Positions 1 through 7,577 of a DNA stretch of 20,177 bases are shown one piece after another. Source of the DNA: CAZKTF01 sp964555565 (GTDB taxonomy: Bacteria > Planctomycetota > JAJSAM01 > JAKLKS01); NCBI GenBank assembly GCA_964555565.1, contig CAZKTF010000037.1, positions 1 through 20,177 of the forward strand. Direction: 5' to 3'. Position numbers and translations under genes: made by a program. Numbering within the stretch: position 1 is the stretch's first letter; every line of letters starts with the position of its first letter. Below the pieces are notes generated by a model. That model was not told the DNA's origin and did no database searches. It saw only the letters and a program-made list of their open reading frames with translations.

Positions 1-2
1 CC

Positions 3-1148
3 CCCGCGCGCCCCCGCGCGACCTCCGCCCGGGAGGCCGCGCCCGACCTCGGGCTCCTGCGCGTCCTCCGCGACGACGCGAGCGCCGACCCGGCGCGCGA
101 CCCCCGGCTCCCGGCCGCCCGGGCCGTGGAGCTCCACCGCGCGATGCTCTTCTTCCGCCACTTCGACCAGAAGATGCTCGGCCTCCAGCGCCAGGGGCGC
201 CTCGCGTTCTACGGGACCTCCATCGGGCAGGAGGCGGCCACGGTGGGGAGCGCGGCCTGCGCGGAGCCCGGGGACTGGGTCTTCCCGGCGCTCCGGGAGG
301 GCGCGGCGGCGCTGCTCCGCGGGATGCCGCTGCGCACCTACGTCGGGCAGCTCTTCGGGAACTCGGCCGACGAGTGCCTGGGGCACCAGCAGCCTATGCA
401 CTTCTCCTGGCGCGCCGGGAACCACGTCTCGCTCTCCTCCCCCATCGGGACGCAGCTCCCGCAGGCCGTGGGCGCCGCGCGCGCGGCGCAGGTGCGCGGG
501 GACCGCACGGTCGTCTTCGCCTACCTCGGGGACGGGGCCACGAGCGAGGCGGACTTCCACGTGGCGATGAACTTCGCCGGCGTCTGGAAGGTCCCCTGCG
601 TCCTCGTCTGCCAGAACAACGGCTGGGCGATCTCGGTCCCGGTGCGGATGCAGACCGCCTCGGAGACGCTCGCGGTCAAGGCCCGCGCCTACGGGTTCCC
701 GGGCGTGCGCGTGGACGGGAACGACCTCCTCGCGGTCCACGCCGCGACCCGGGAGGCGGTGGAGCGGGCGCGCGCGGGCGGGGGCCCGACCTTCCTCGAA
801 CTCGTCACCTACCGGCGGCTCGGGCACTCCTCCTCCGACGACCCCTCGCGGTACCGGGACGAGGCCGAGGTCAGGGCCTGGGAGGCGAAGGACCCGATCC
901 TGCGGTTCCGCCGCCACCTGGAGGCCCGCGGGCTCTGGGACGCGGCGAAGGAGAAGGCGGAGGAGGAGGCCGTCGCGGCCCGCGTCGCGGACGCGGTCCG
1001 CGAGGCGGAGGCGGCCCCGCCCCCCCCGCTGGAGACGCTCGTGCAGCACGTGTTCGCGGAGGTCCCGGCGGGCCTCCGGCGCCAGCTCGACGCCGTGCGT
1101 CCGTTCTTCGCGGAGGGCGGCCGCGCCGAGGGGGCGTTCCCGTTGTGA
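3..1148 (+). CDS. 2-oxoacid dehydrogenase E1 component, alpha subunit (5'-partial)
   Basis: This is the thiamine-diphosphate-dependent decarboxylase alpha subunit of a pyruvate or branched-chain 2-oxoacid dehydrogenase complex, which hands the acyl group to lipoyl-E2. The reading frame is open to the left edge. The codons before the GTG at 126 all end in G or C and encode family-typical N-terminal sequence (LGLLRVLRDD, then DPRLP), so the true start lies outside the window and 126 is internal. Seen: RQGRLAFYGTSIGQEAA near 190-240, the ThDP motif GDG at 528-536 paired with NN at 615-620, and the loop HSSSDDPSRYR at 825-857. That loop resembles branched-chain (BCKDH) E1 alpha and bacterial PDH of the alpha2beta2 type. 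The next gene is E3 (lpdA), not the usual E1 beta, so beta and E2 must be upstream or elsewhere. The family call is firm; substrate (pyruvate or branched-chain) is open. Confidence 0.93.
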   Translation, partial: PARPRATSAREAAPDLGLLRVLRDDASADPARDPRLPAARAVELHRAMLFFRHFDQKMLGLQRQGRLAFYGTSIGQEAATVGSAACAEPGDWVFPALREGAAALLRGMPLRTYVGQLFGNSADECLGHQQPMHFSWRAGNHVSLSSPIGTQLPQAVGAARAAQVRGDRTVVFAYLGDGATSEADFHVAMNFAGVWKVPCVLVCQNNGWAISVPVRMQTASETLAVKARAYGFPGVRVDGNDLLAVHAATREAVERARAGGGPTFLELVTYRRLGHSSSDDPSRYRDEAEVRAWEAKDPILRFRRHLEARGLWDAAKEKAEEEAVAARVADAVREAEAAPPPPLETLVQHVFAEVPAGLRRQLDAVRPFFAEGGRAEGAFPL

Positions 1149-1161
1149 CGCCGTTGCCGTC

Positions 1162-1190
1162 GTAGGGGCGGGGCTTGCCCCGCCCGGCCT
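1162..1190 (+). repeat. Palindromic GTAGGGGC repeat, copy 1
   Basis: Perfect inverted repeat GGGCGGGGC (1166-1174), TT, GCCCCGCCC (1177-1185), preceded by GTAG. It begins 14 bases after the E1 alpha stop and lies in the 78-bp gap before lpdA. A TTG at 1191 is in frame with lpdA but follows directly on this repeat and is unlikely to be the start. The hairpin could attenuate or process an E1 alpha-lpdA transcript; this is inference. Confidence 0.85.
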
Positions 1191-1226
1191 TTGCCTCGCC
1201 GCCCAGGACGGAAGACCCGAGGGACC

Positions 1227-2630
1227 ATGGCCAACCACAAGTGCGACGTCGCGGTGATCGGCGCCGGCCCCGGCGGCTACGTGGCCGCCATCCGGGCCGC
1301 GCAGTTGAAGAAGAGCGTCCTCCTCGTCGAGAAGGGGGAGCTCGGCGGGGTCTGCCTCAACGTGGGCTGCATCCCCTCCAAGGCCCTCATCCACGCCGGG
1401 AACGTCGTGGACAGGACGCGCAAGGCCTCCGCCATGGGCATCACCTTCACCGGGGTCTCCGTGGACATGGCGAAGCTGGTGGCCTGGAAGGACGGGGTCG
1501 TGAAGCGCCTCACCGGGGGGATCGGGACCCTCCTCAACGGGGTCGGGGCGAAGGTCCTCAGGGGGACCGCGACCTTCACGGCCCCCACGCGCCTCGAGGT
1601 GAAGACGGAGTCCGGCACCGACACCGTGGAGGCCGCGGACGTGATCCTCGCCACGGGCTCCCGCCCCATCGAGATCCCGGGCTTCAAGGTGGACGGGAAG
1701 CGCGTCCTCACCTCCACCGAGGCCCTCTCCCTCCGCGAGGTGCCCCGGCGCACGGTCGTCATCGGCGGCGGGTACATCGGGCTCGAGATCGGGATCTTCC
1801 TCTCGAAGGTGGGGAGCGACGTGACCGTCGTCGAGCTCACCGACTCCCTCCTCCCGGGGCAGGACCCCGACCTCGTGCAGGTCGTGGCGCGCTCCCTGAA
1901 GAAGCGCGGGGTGAAGGTCCACCTCTCCACGAAGGCGCTCGGGTGGGCCGAGGGGAAGGACGGCGCCGCGGTGCGCGTCCAGACCCCGAAGGGGGAGGAG
2001 TCGATCCCCGCCGACGTCATCCTCTCCACCGTGGGCCGCCGCCCCAACAGCGAGAACCTCGGCCTCGAGAGGGCCGGCGTGAAGGTGGACGCGAAGGGCT
2101 TCGTCCCCATCGACGACCGCTGCCGCACGAACGTCTCCCACGTCTACGCCGTCGGGGACGTGGCCGGCCAGCCGATGCTCGCCCACAAGGGGTCGAAGGA
2201 GGGGATCGTCGCCGCCGAGGTCATCGCCGGGCTCCCGAGCGCGCGGGACTGGCGCGCGGTCCCCGCGGTCATCTTCACCGACCCGGAGATCGCCTCCGTG
2301 GGCATGACCGAGGCGGAGGCGAAGGCCGCCGGCTACGACCCGGTGGTCGGGAGGTTCCCCTTCGCCGCGCTCGGGCGCGCGCAGGCCATCAACGACACCG
2401 AGGGCTTCGCCAAGGTCGTCGCGGACCGCAAGACCGACCTCGTCCTCGGGGTCCACGTCGTGGGCCCGGAGGCCTGCGACCTCATCTCCGAGGGGGCGCT
2501 GGCGATCGAGGCGGGCCTCCGGGCGGAGGACCTCGCGGCCACGATTCACCCCCACCCCACGCTCCCGGAGGCCATCATGGAGGCCGCGGAGGCGCTGCAC
2601 GGGAAGTCCGTGCACATCCTCTCGAAGTAA
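1227..2630 (+). CDS. lpdA: Dihydrolipoyl dehydrogenase (E3)
   Basis: FAD enzyme that reoxidises the dihydrolipoyl group of E2 (or of glycine-cleavage H protein) and passes electrons to NAD. It has 467 residues, the normal family length. Seen: FAD-binding GAGPGG at residues 12-17, redox-active disulfide C43-LNVG-C48, ATGSRP at 142-147, NAD-binding GGGYIG at 180-185, the FAD motif ending in YAVGDV, and the C-terminal catalytic H443-P444 with E448 (HPHPTLPE). All key residues are present. The ATG at 1227 is chosen because the protein then begins right before the FAD fold and a GAGGGA sequence lies just upstream at 1219-1224, although the spacing is short. It lies 78 bp after E1 alpha with a hairpin repeat in the gap, so cotranscription is likely but may be modulated. 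Confidence 0.96.
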   Translation: MANHKCDVAVIGAGPGGYVAAIRAAQLKKSVLLVEKGELGGVCLNVGCIPSKALIHAGNVVDRTRKASAMGITFTGVSVDMAKLVAWKDGVVKRLTGGIGTLLNGVGAKVLRGTATFTAPTRLEVKTESGTDTVEAADVILATGSRPIEIPGFKVDGKRVLTSTEALSLREVPRRTVVIGGGYIGLEIGIFLSKVGSDVTVVELTDSLLPGQDPDLVQVVARSLKKRGVKVHLSTKALGWAEGKDGAAVRVQTPKGEESIPADVILSTVGRRPNSENLGLERAGVKVDAKGFVPIDDRCRTNVSHVYAVGDVAGQPMLAHKGSKEGIVAAEVIAGLPSARDWRAVPAVIFTDPEIASVGMTEAEAKAAGYDPVVGRFPFAALGRAQAINDTEGFAKVVADRKTDLVLGVHVVGPEACDLISEGALAIEAGLRAEDLAATIHPHPTLPEAIMEAAEALHGKSVHILSK

Positions 2631-2646
2631 GGCGTCGGGGGCGTCC

Positions 2647-3570
2647 ATGGCGCAGGTCGGGAAGGACCCGAACGAGGCGTTCTTCCTCTCCGTCGTCCCG
2701 GGGCTCGGCCACGTCTACTGCGGCCGGATGCTCGGGGGGATGGTCTGGCTCGCCCTGGTCCTCGCCCTCTACTGGAGGTCGCCCCCCACGGCGCTCCTGG
2801 CGCACTTCGTCTGCGCGCTGTCCGCCCGGGGCGCGGCGATGCGCACCCGCGAGGAGGACGTCTCGGAGCTGCGCCGCCGGCTGGAGAGCCCCGACGACGT
2901 CGCGCGCGGGATCGAGGACGCGGCGCGGAAGTCCCCCGCCGCGGCGGCCCCCGCGGGCCCCCCGCCGGACGACCCCCCGGCCCGCCACCTGCGCGCGGCC
3001 TTCCCCGTCCCGCCGGAGGCGCTGCTGCGCGCGCTCGCCGACGCCTTCGTCGCCTCGGGCCTCGTGCTGCTCGGGATGGATCTCGAGCGCGGGGTCGTCC
3101 GCGCGTCGGAGGCCATGGAGGGCGGCCTCGCCGCGCACGTGGAGGCGCACGTGGAGCCCACGCCCTCGGGGTCGCGGGCGCGCTTCACCTTCGACCGCCC
3201 GCCCGGCGCCCCCCGCAACCCCGGGGCCGACGACCGGAGGCTCCGCGCGCTGCTCGAGGTGACCGAGAGGATGCTCGGCCTCGCCGCGCAGCCCGCCGCG
3301 CCCCGGCCGGCCCCGGCCCCGGACCCCGGGGAGCCCGTCACCGAGGACGTCTTCCTGGCGCGCCTCCGGGAAGCCTGGGAGGCCTGGGACAACGGGGAGT
3401 TCACCGAGGAGGAGTGGCTCCAGCGAAAGCGCGGGCTGCTCCGCGCCCTCGTCCTCCGCCCCGACACCCGTGCCTCGGACTTCCTCGGCGCCTGCAAGCC
3501 CCTCCTCGAGGCCGAGGTCCTCTCGCGCGAGGAGATGGGAGACCTCGAGCGGTCGATCCGGGTGGGGTGA
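2647..3570 (+). CDS. Membrane protein with C-terminal SHOCT-like hairpins
   Basis: 307-residue protein of unknown role, starting 16 bp after lpdA and probably cotranscribed. Residues about 12-43 (FFLSVVPGLGHVYCGRMLGG onward) form one or two hydrophobic segments with the glycine pattern seen in TM2-like small membrane proteins. A Pro/Ala-rich linker follows. A mixed alpha/beta stretch comes next (about 115-220; LGMDLERGVVRASE), resembling small domains that pair a helix with a 'GxI/V' strand. The C-terminus (about 232-307) holds two short helical hairpins, the first (NGEFTEEEWLQRKRGLL) closely like the SHOCT oligomerisation motif. No catalytic motif is visible. The ATG at 2647 precedes the hydrophobic segment directly; its ribosome site is weak (GGGGGCG). 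No link to the dehydrogenase complex can be shown beyond adjacency. Confidence 0.8.
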   Translation: MAQVGKDPNEAFFLSVVPGLGHVYCGRMLGGMVWLALVLALYWRSPPTALLAHFVCALSARGAAMRTREEDVSELRRRLESPDDVARGIEDAARKSPAAAAPAGPPPDDPPARHLRAAFPVPPEALLRALADAFVASGLVLLGMDLERGVVRASEAMEGGLAAHVEAHVEPTPSGSRARFTFDRPPGAPRNPGADDRRLRALLEVTERMLGLAAQPAAPRPAPAPDPGEPVTEDVFLARLREAWEAWDNGEFTEEEWLQRKRGLLRALVLRPDTRASDFLGACKPLLEAEVLSREEMGDLERSIRVG

Positions 3571-3578
3571 GGGCAGCC

Positions 3579-5684
3579 CTACCGCGGCATGAGGGTGGCG
3601 TACTTCCCCGCCGAGGCTTCGAAGAAGGTGACCGCGGTGTAGTAGATGCGGTCGCCGACGGTGAGCTCGAGGCCGAGGTGGGCCTCCGTCGCGGGGACCC
3701 CGGTGAGCGTGAGGTTCGCGAGCGCGAGCGTCATCTTGCCGGTGTTGCTCGCGAAGGTGAACTTCGCCACGCGGTCCGTCGCCGCCGGGTCCTTGAGGGC
3801 CTTGATCCTGTAGACGGTCACGCCCGTTCCCGGGTCCTCCGAGGTCGTCGCTGCGCCGAGGGCGGTGAAGTCGCGGGAGAACAGCTCCGTCGCCCCGTCG
3901 AGGATCCGGAACCGGAGCGCGCTCGAACCGGCCGTGTAGGCCAGGCTCGGGTCGGCGAGGAGGAGGGAGAGCTTCGCCGCGTCCTTCCCCGCGCCGGGGG
4001 CGGCGATGGTGCCCTTCGCCGCGACGAACACCGTCCGCCGGTAGGCCAGGGCGGGCTTGAAGACCCCCCTCGCGTCGAAGGCCTCGTCCGCCCGGTACCC
4101 GCGCCCGCCGAGGATCGCCGTCTGGCGGAGCGTCCCGGGGACGGACTCGCCGATGGAGTCGTTCTTCACGGACCACTTCAGGGTCTGCTTCGCGACCGAG
4201 AGCTGCACCTTCACCGCCGGCGCCTCGCCCCTCGGGCTCGCGTAGGCGTACTTCGCGGGGGTCCCGGCCAGGAGCCCCGCGTCCACCTGCACGGCGTGGG
4301 ATCCGATCTGGAGCAGCACGGCGTCCGTGGCCGGGTCGAAGACGTTCGCCGCCCGCCGGTCGGCGTTCCAGATGGCCTGCCCGGCCCAGGAGTCCTTCCC
4401 GGGGTCCCCGGTCCTCAGCGCCTGCTTCGACACCCAGAGGTTCACGGAGATGGACGAGGCGTCCCCGCCGTAGGGGGGGAGGACGACGAAGTCCAGGGAG
4501 AGCGTGAGCACCTCTCCCGTGGCGGAGTCCGTGGCCGTGAACGTGATCGGGTACTCCCCCACGTCTACCGGAGTCCCGGTGAGCTCGCCGGTCGTCGTGC
4601 TGTAGCTCATCCCCGAGGGGATCCCGACCGCGGCGTAGGTCACCGTCGTCCCGTTCCTCGCGACCAGGAGGATGGGCGGCTGGCGCTGGTAGGGGACGTC
4701 CACGAGCGCGGCCGGGAGTCCGAAGAAGTCCCAGTACATGGAGGAGGTGGAGGAGGGGACCACGATCATCGAGAGGTTCGTCGTGATCGCGTCCGTCCCG
4801 TCCGTGGCCGAGATCCGCACCGCGAAGGTCCCGGCCTGCGCCGGGGTCCCCGAGGCGATCCCCGTGGCGGCGTCCACCGTGAGCCCCGCGGGGAGCCCCG
4901 AGGCGCCGAAGGCCACCGGCCCCGCGGCTCCCGAGACCTGCCAGAGGTCGTAGAAGGGAGTCCCCACCTCGCCGCTGTTGAGGAAGCGAGTGGTGATCTG
5001 GAACGAAGACCCCGAGGGCAGCACCGGGAGCGGGAGGACCTTCACCACCTTGTTCCCCTCGCCGGCATCGACCACGGTGAGGGAGACGAACCAGGTCCCC
5101 GGGGCGGTCGGCGTGCCCGACAGCTCCCCCGTCTCGTCCCCGTCGATGCCCGGGTCATGGTAGTCGGTGCGCAGCGTGATCCCGGGAGGGAGGTCCGTGG
5201 CCCCGAAGGTGTACGGCCCGACCCCGAGGGAGACCGTCAGGGAGTATGCGTAGGGCGTCCCCACGGTGCCCGGGGGGAGGCTCGTCACGTCGAAGGTGGA
5301 CCCCGCGTTGCCGCCGCCCCCCGAGGCGTTCACCTTCAGGAGCACGTTGTTCTGCACGATCGTGTTCGTGCCGTCGGTGGCGGAGATGTCCACGTCGTAG
5401 TTGCCCACGACCGTCGGCCGCCCGGTGATGAACCCGCTCTGGGCGTCGTACGCGGTCCCCGGGGGCAGGCTCGTCATCGTGAAGGTCACGGCCCCGTCGG
5501 CGTTGGCCGTGAGGACGCGGGCCACGTACTCGGAGTTGGTGCTCGCCGTGGGGAACGACTGCGTCAGGTACCGGAAGGTCCCGTTGTTCGTCGTGTCCGC
5601 GGCCACGGGCCGGGCGGCGAGGAACGCCGCCCCCGCGCCGCCGGCAACGACGGCGAGGACGGCCATTCTCAGGAGCGGGGACAT
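3579..5684 (-). CDS. Secreted protein with four putative-Ig repeats and a duplicated C-terminal beta module
   Basis: 701-residue exported protein. The start is the ATG at 5684, preceded by GGAAGGA, giving a signal peptide (MSPLLRMAVLAVVAGG, Ala-rich, cleavage near residue 30). An upstream in-frame start at 5717 would place 11 charged residues before it and is less likely. Residues about 31-402 contain four He_PIG-type cadherin-like Ig repeats. Their signature is LPxGxT...G.(I/L)xGTPxxxGxxxxxxxATDG, for example LPAGLTVDAATGIASGTP. Residues about 410-542 and 550-691 look like two divergent copies of one beta-rich module, aligning at VKVQLSVAKQTLKWSVKNDS and AKFTFASNTGKMTLALAN. No enzyme motif, LPXTG or PEP-CTERM tail is seen, so the protein is probably released or surface-associated and adhesive or structural (inference). 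It diverges from the protease gene at 5956. Confidence 0.88.
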   Translation of the reverse strand: MSPLLRMAVLAVVAGGAGAAFLAARPVAADTTNNGTFRYLTQSFPTASTNSEYVARVLTANADGAVTFTMTSLPPGTAYDAQSGFITGRPTVVGNYDVDISATDGTNTIVQNNVLLKVNASGGGGNAGSTFDVTSLPPGTVGTPYAYSLTVSLGVGPYTFGATDLPPGITLRTDYHDPGIDGDETGELSGTPTAPGTWFVSLTVVDAGEGNKVVKVLPLPVLPSGSSFQITTRFLNSGEVGTPFYDLWQVSGAAGPVAFGASGLPAGLTVDAATGIASGTPAQAGTFAVRISATDGTDAITTNLSMIVVPSSTSSMYWDFFGLPAALVDVPYQRQPPILLVARNGTTVTYAAVGIPSGMSYSTTTGELTGTPVDVGEYPITFTATDSATGEVLTLSLDFVVLPPYGGDASSISVNLWVSKQALRTGDPGKDSWAGQAIWNADRRAANVFDPATDAVLLQIGSHAVQVDAGLLAGTPAKYAYASPRGEAPAVKVQLSVAKQTLKWSVKNDSIGESVPGTLRQTAILGGRGYRADEAFDARGVFKPALAYRRTVFVAAKGTIAAPGAGKDAAKLSLLLADPSLAYTAGSSALRFRILDGATELFSRDFTALGAATTSEDPGTGVTVYRIKALKDPAATDRVAKFTFASNTGKMTLALANLTLTGVPATEAHLGLELTVGDRIYYTAVTFFEASAGKYATLMPR

Positions 5685-5824
5685 GCGCCATCCTTCCCGG
5701 GGCCGGTGAGGCTCCACGGCATCCTACCGCGCGGCAGCCCCCGGGGCCGGGGAAGCGCTCTACGGACCGGGCGCCGCGGGGGGTCCCTTCCCGTCCAGGG
5801 CGACGAGGCCGGTCCCGGGGGCGC

Positions 5825-5853
5825 GCTTGACTCCCGTCAGGCGCCGGGATACC
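5825..5853 (+). promoter_or_regulatory. Candidate sigma70-type promoter for the matrixin-like protease
   Basis: TTGACT at 5825-5830 (five of six matches to the -35 consensus), a 17-bp spacer, then TACCTT at 5848-5853 (weak -10). Transcription would start near 5860, leaving a leader of about 95 bases before the ATG at 5956. It lies in the 271-bp region shared with the divergent Ig-domain gene. On the other strand TAGGAT (5726-5721) is a possible -10 for that gene, without a clear -35. I see no further gene in this gap. Confidence 0.4.
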
Positions 5854-5955
5854 TTCCCCTCCGCACGGGGGCAGCCCGGGGGTCGCGGGGGGGGACTCGG
5901 ACCCGGCCCGACGCGGGTGACCCCGTGCGGGGCGTACACGATCGAGAGGTGGTCC

Positions 5956-6747
5956 ATGGCCGGGCTCCGCGGTTTCGTCGTTCTCCTGCTCGTCCTGCCC
6001 CTGGGAGCCCCCGTGGCGGCGGGCCACTCCGACGACGACAAGGGGAAGGGGCCCCCGGACGACGTGGACGTCTGCGAGTACGCCGCCCACGGGAGCACGG
6101 CCGAGAAGGCCAGGGGGGCGGGGAACGGCACCGGCGCCGGGAAGGTCGATACCTGCTCGAAGACCTTCGCCAGGTGGACGGCGACCTCGCTCGACGTCTA
6201 CGTGAACGCGGCGAACGGGCCCTCCGCGATCGCCGGCACGACCTTCACGGACTTCGTCCAGAAGGCGCTCACGGAGTGGGGCTGCCACTCCGGCATCGGC
6301 GAGTCCCTGACCCTGAACTTCGTCTCCAGCCCTTCCGGCGCCGAGATCACCGTGGGCTGGGGGAACCTCGGGACGACGGGGATCCTCGGTCAGGCCGCCA
6401 CCTCCGCTTTCAAGGGGGTGATCTCCCACTCCGACGTGACGATGAACAGCAACCAGGCGGCCTTCTCCTGGACCGCCGGCCCGGCGCCCTCGGTGGACGC
6501 GAACGGCTGCGCCGTCGAGGTTGGGAACGGGAACACGGCCTCGAGCAGCTACGACCTGCTCTCGGTCCTGACCCACGAGATCGGGCACTCGCTGGGCGTG
6601 AGCCACCCGAGCAGCCGCTGCAGCGCCGGCGACCACTGCTACCCCGTGACCATGTACTCCTGCACGGACGCGGAGGAGTTCATGCGCCGCGCCCTGAACG
6701 CCGGGGACGTCCTGTCGATCAAGTCCCTTTACGGGGCGCAGCAGTAG
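5956..6747 (+). CDS. Secreted matrixin-type (metzincin, M10-like) zinc metalloprotease
   Basis: 263-residue secreted endopeptidase. The ATG at 5956 follows GAGAGGTGG and gives a clean signal peptide (MAGLRGFVVLLLVLPLGAPV, cleavage near AAG). The catalytic domain runs from about residue 74 to the end. It has the zinc motif H207-E-I-G-H211-S-L-G-V-S-H217 (bases 6574-6606), a Met-turn (VTMYS) about 20 residues later, and the matrixin-like ending DVLSIKSLYG. Strands before the helix (ITVGWGN, ISHSDVTMN) fit the fold. There is no cysteine-switch propeptide (PRCGxPD), so it may be made active or kept latent by another route. It diverges from the Ig-repeat secreted protein and converges on the UPF0173 gene across a strong hairpin. 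The substrate is unknown. Confidence 0.92.
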   Translation: MAGLRGFVVLLLVLPLGAPVAAGHSDDDKGKGPPDDVDVCEYAAHGSTAEKARGAGNGTGAGKVDTCSKTFARWTATSLDVYVNAANGPSAIAGTTFTDFVQKALTEWGCHSGIGESLTLNFVSSPSGAEITVGWGNLGTTGILGQAATSAFKGVISHSDVTMNSNQAAFSWTAGPAPSVDANGCAVEVGNGNTASSSYDLLSVLTHEIGHSLGVSHPSSRCSAGDHCYPVTMYSCTDAEEFMRRALNAGDVLSIKSLYGAQQ

Positions 6748-6756
6748 CCCCAGGCT

Positions 6757-6788
6757 GGCCGGCGGCGCCTTCCCGGGCGCCGCCGGCC
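6757..6788. terminator. Strong bidirectional hairpin between convergent genes
   Basis: Perfect 13-bp arms GGCCGGCGGCGCC (6757-6769) and GGCGCCGCCGGCC (6776-6788) around a TTCCCG loop. It starts 9 bases after the protease stop and 6 bases beyond the UPF0173 stop. The placement between convergent genes and the very stable stem suggest transcript termination or end protection in both directions. Neither side has a run of T, so intrinsic termination of the classical type is not certain. Confidence 0.7.
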
Positions 6789-6794
6789 CCGCCC

Positions 6795-7508
6795 CTACTC
6801 GAGCGATTCCCCCGGCGCGAGCTCGAGGATCTCCACGCCCTTCATGGAGGCGCAGAGCGACTTCAGCTCCGCGGGCTTCCCCGTGAGGGGCGGGAAGGTC
6901 CCGAAGTGCATGGGGACGACGCGGCGGACGCCGAGGAGCTTCACGGCGAGGGCGGCCTCGCGGGGCCCCATGGTGTAGAGGTCCCCCACCGGCAGCATGG
7001 CGAGGTCCGGCTTGTAGAGCTCGCCGATGAGCTTCATGTCGCCGAAGACGTTGGTGTCGCCCGCGTGGTAGAAGCGGAAGCCGTTCTCCAGCGTCACCAC
7101 GAAGCCCGCGGGCTCCCCGCCGTAGACGATGCGGTCCCCGTCGGTGATCCCGCAGGAGTGGTCGGCGGAGACCATGGTCACGCGGACCCCGGCCACTTCC
7201 ACGGTCCCGCCCTTGTTCATCTCGACCGTGGTCTCGACCCCCTTCGAGCGGAGCCAGCACGCGATCTCGTAGTTGGAGACGACGGGGCAGCGGTGCTTCT
7301 TCGCCAGGGCGGGGGCCTCTCCCAGGTGGTCGAAGTGGCCGTGGGTGACCAGCAGCGCGTCCACGTGCGCGGGGGCCTTGAGGTTCTTCGGGCAGGAGGG
7401 GTTCCCCTCGAGCCAGGGGTCCACGAGGAGGGTCTTCTTCCCCGGGGTCTCCACGAGGAAGGTCGCGTGCCCGAGCCAGGTGAACCGCGCGCCGGCGCCG
7501 AGTCCCAT
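6795..7508 (-). CDS. UPF0173-family metal-dependent hydrolase (metallo-beta-lactamase fold)
   Basis: 237 residues, matching the family length of about 225-240. Cytoplasmic, no signal peptide. Seen: early W11-LGHA, then the metal-binding motif H56-G-H58-F-D60-H61 (VTHGHFDHLG), DHSCG, HAGDTN with the bridging Asp, and the last ligand in PMHFGTFPP. The complete ligand set implies an active dinuclear enzyme. UPF0173 members (YtkL-like) lack an established physiological substrate, so none is named. The ATG at 7508 is preceded by GGAGG with good spacing; upstream in-frame extension lacks conservation. The TAG stop (6797-6795) opens a GTAGGGGCGGGGC stretch shared with the intergenic repeat family. 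It is transcribed away from the lipoprotein gene at 7578. Confidence 0.93.
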   Translation of the reverse strand: MGLGAGARFTWLGHATFLVETPGKKTLLVDPWLEGNPSCPKNLKAPAHVDALLVTHGHFDHLGEAPALAKKHRCPVVSNYEIACWLRSKGVETTVEMNKGGTVEVAGVRVTMVSADHSCGITDGDRIVYGGEPAGFVVTLENGFRFYHAGDTNVFGDMKLIGELYKPDLAMLPVGDLYTMGPREAALAVKLLGVRRVVPMHFGTFPPLTGKPAELKSLCASMKGVEILELAPGESLE

Positions 7509-7534
7509 GACACCCCCTCCGCGGACGGAGGCGG

Positions 7535-7543
7535 TGTTATAAA
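7535..7543. promoter_or_regulatory. AT-rich -10-like patch between divergent genes
   Basis: TGTTATAAA is the only AT-rich stretch in the 69-bp gap. On the plus strand it contains TATAAA (7538-7543) for the lipoprotein operon. On the minus strand it contains TATAAC (7541-7536) for the UPF0173 gene. Overlapping divergent -10 elements would make the two genes compete for polymerase. No convincing -35 is visible on either side. Confidence 0.4.
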
Positions 7544-7577
7544 GGCACGGCCGCAGGACGCGAAGGAGGACATCCCC

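Noticed and set aside
374..1165. Long alternative plus-strand frame over the E1 alpha gene
   Set aside because: Arg/Gly/Pro-rich translation with no family motif; it is a high-GC shadow of the E1 alpha frame.
1162..1190. Classical Rho-independent terminator after E1 alpha
   Set aside because: No T run follows the hairpin and the same element occurs widely in both orientations and ahead of starts, so it is treated as a repeat element.
3414..7577. Very long plus-strand open frame leading into the lipoprotein
   Set aside because: It is antisense to the Ig-repeat and UPF0173 genes, compositionally a GC shadow, and only the last 243 codons look like protein with a signal peptide.
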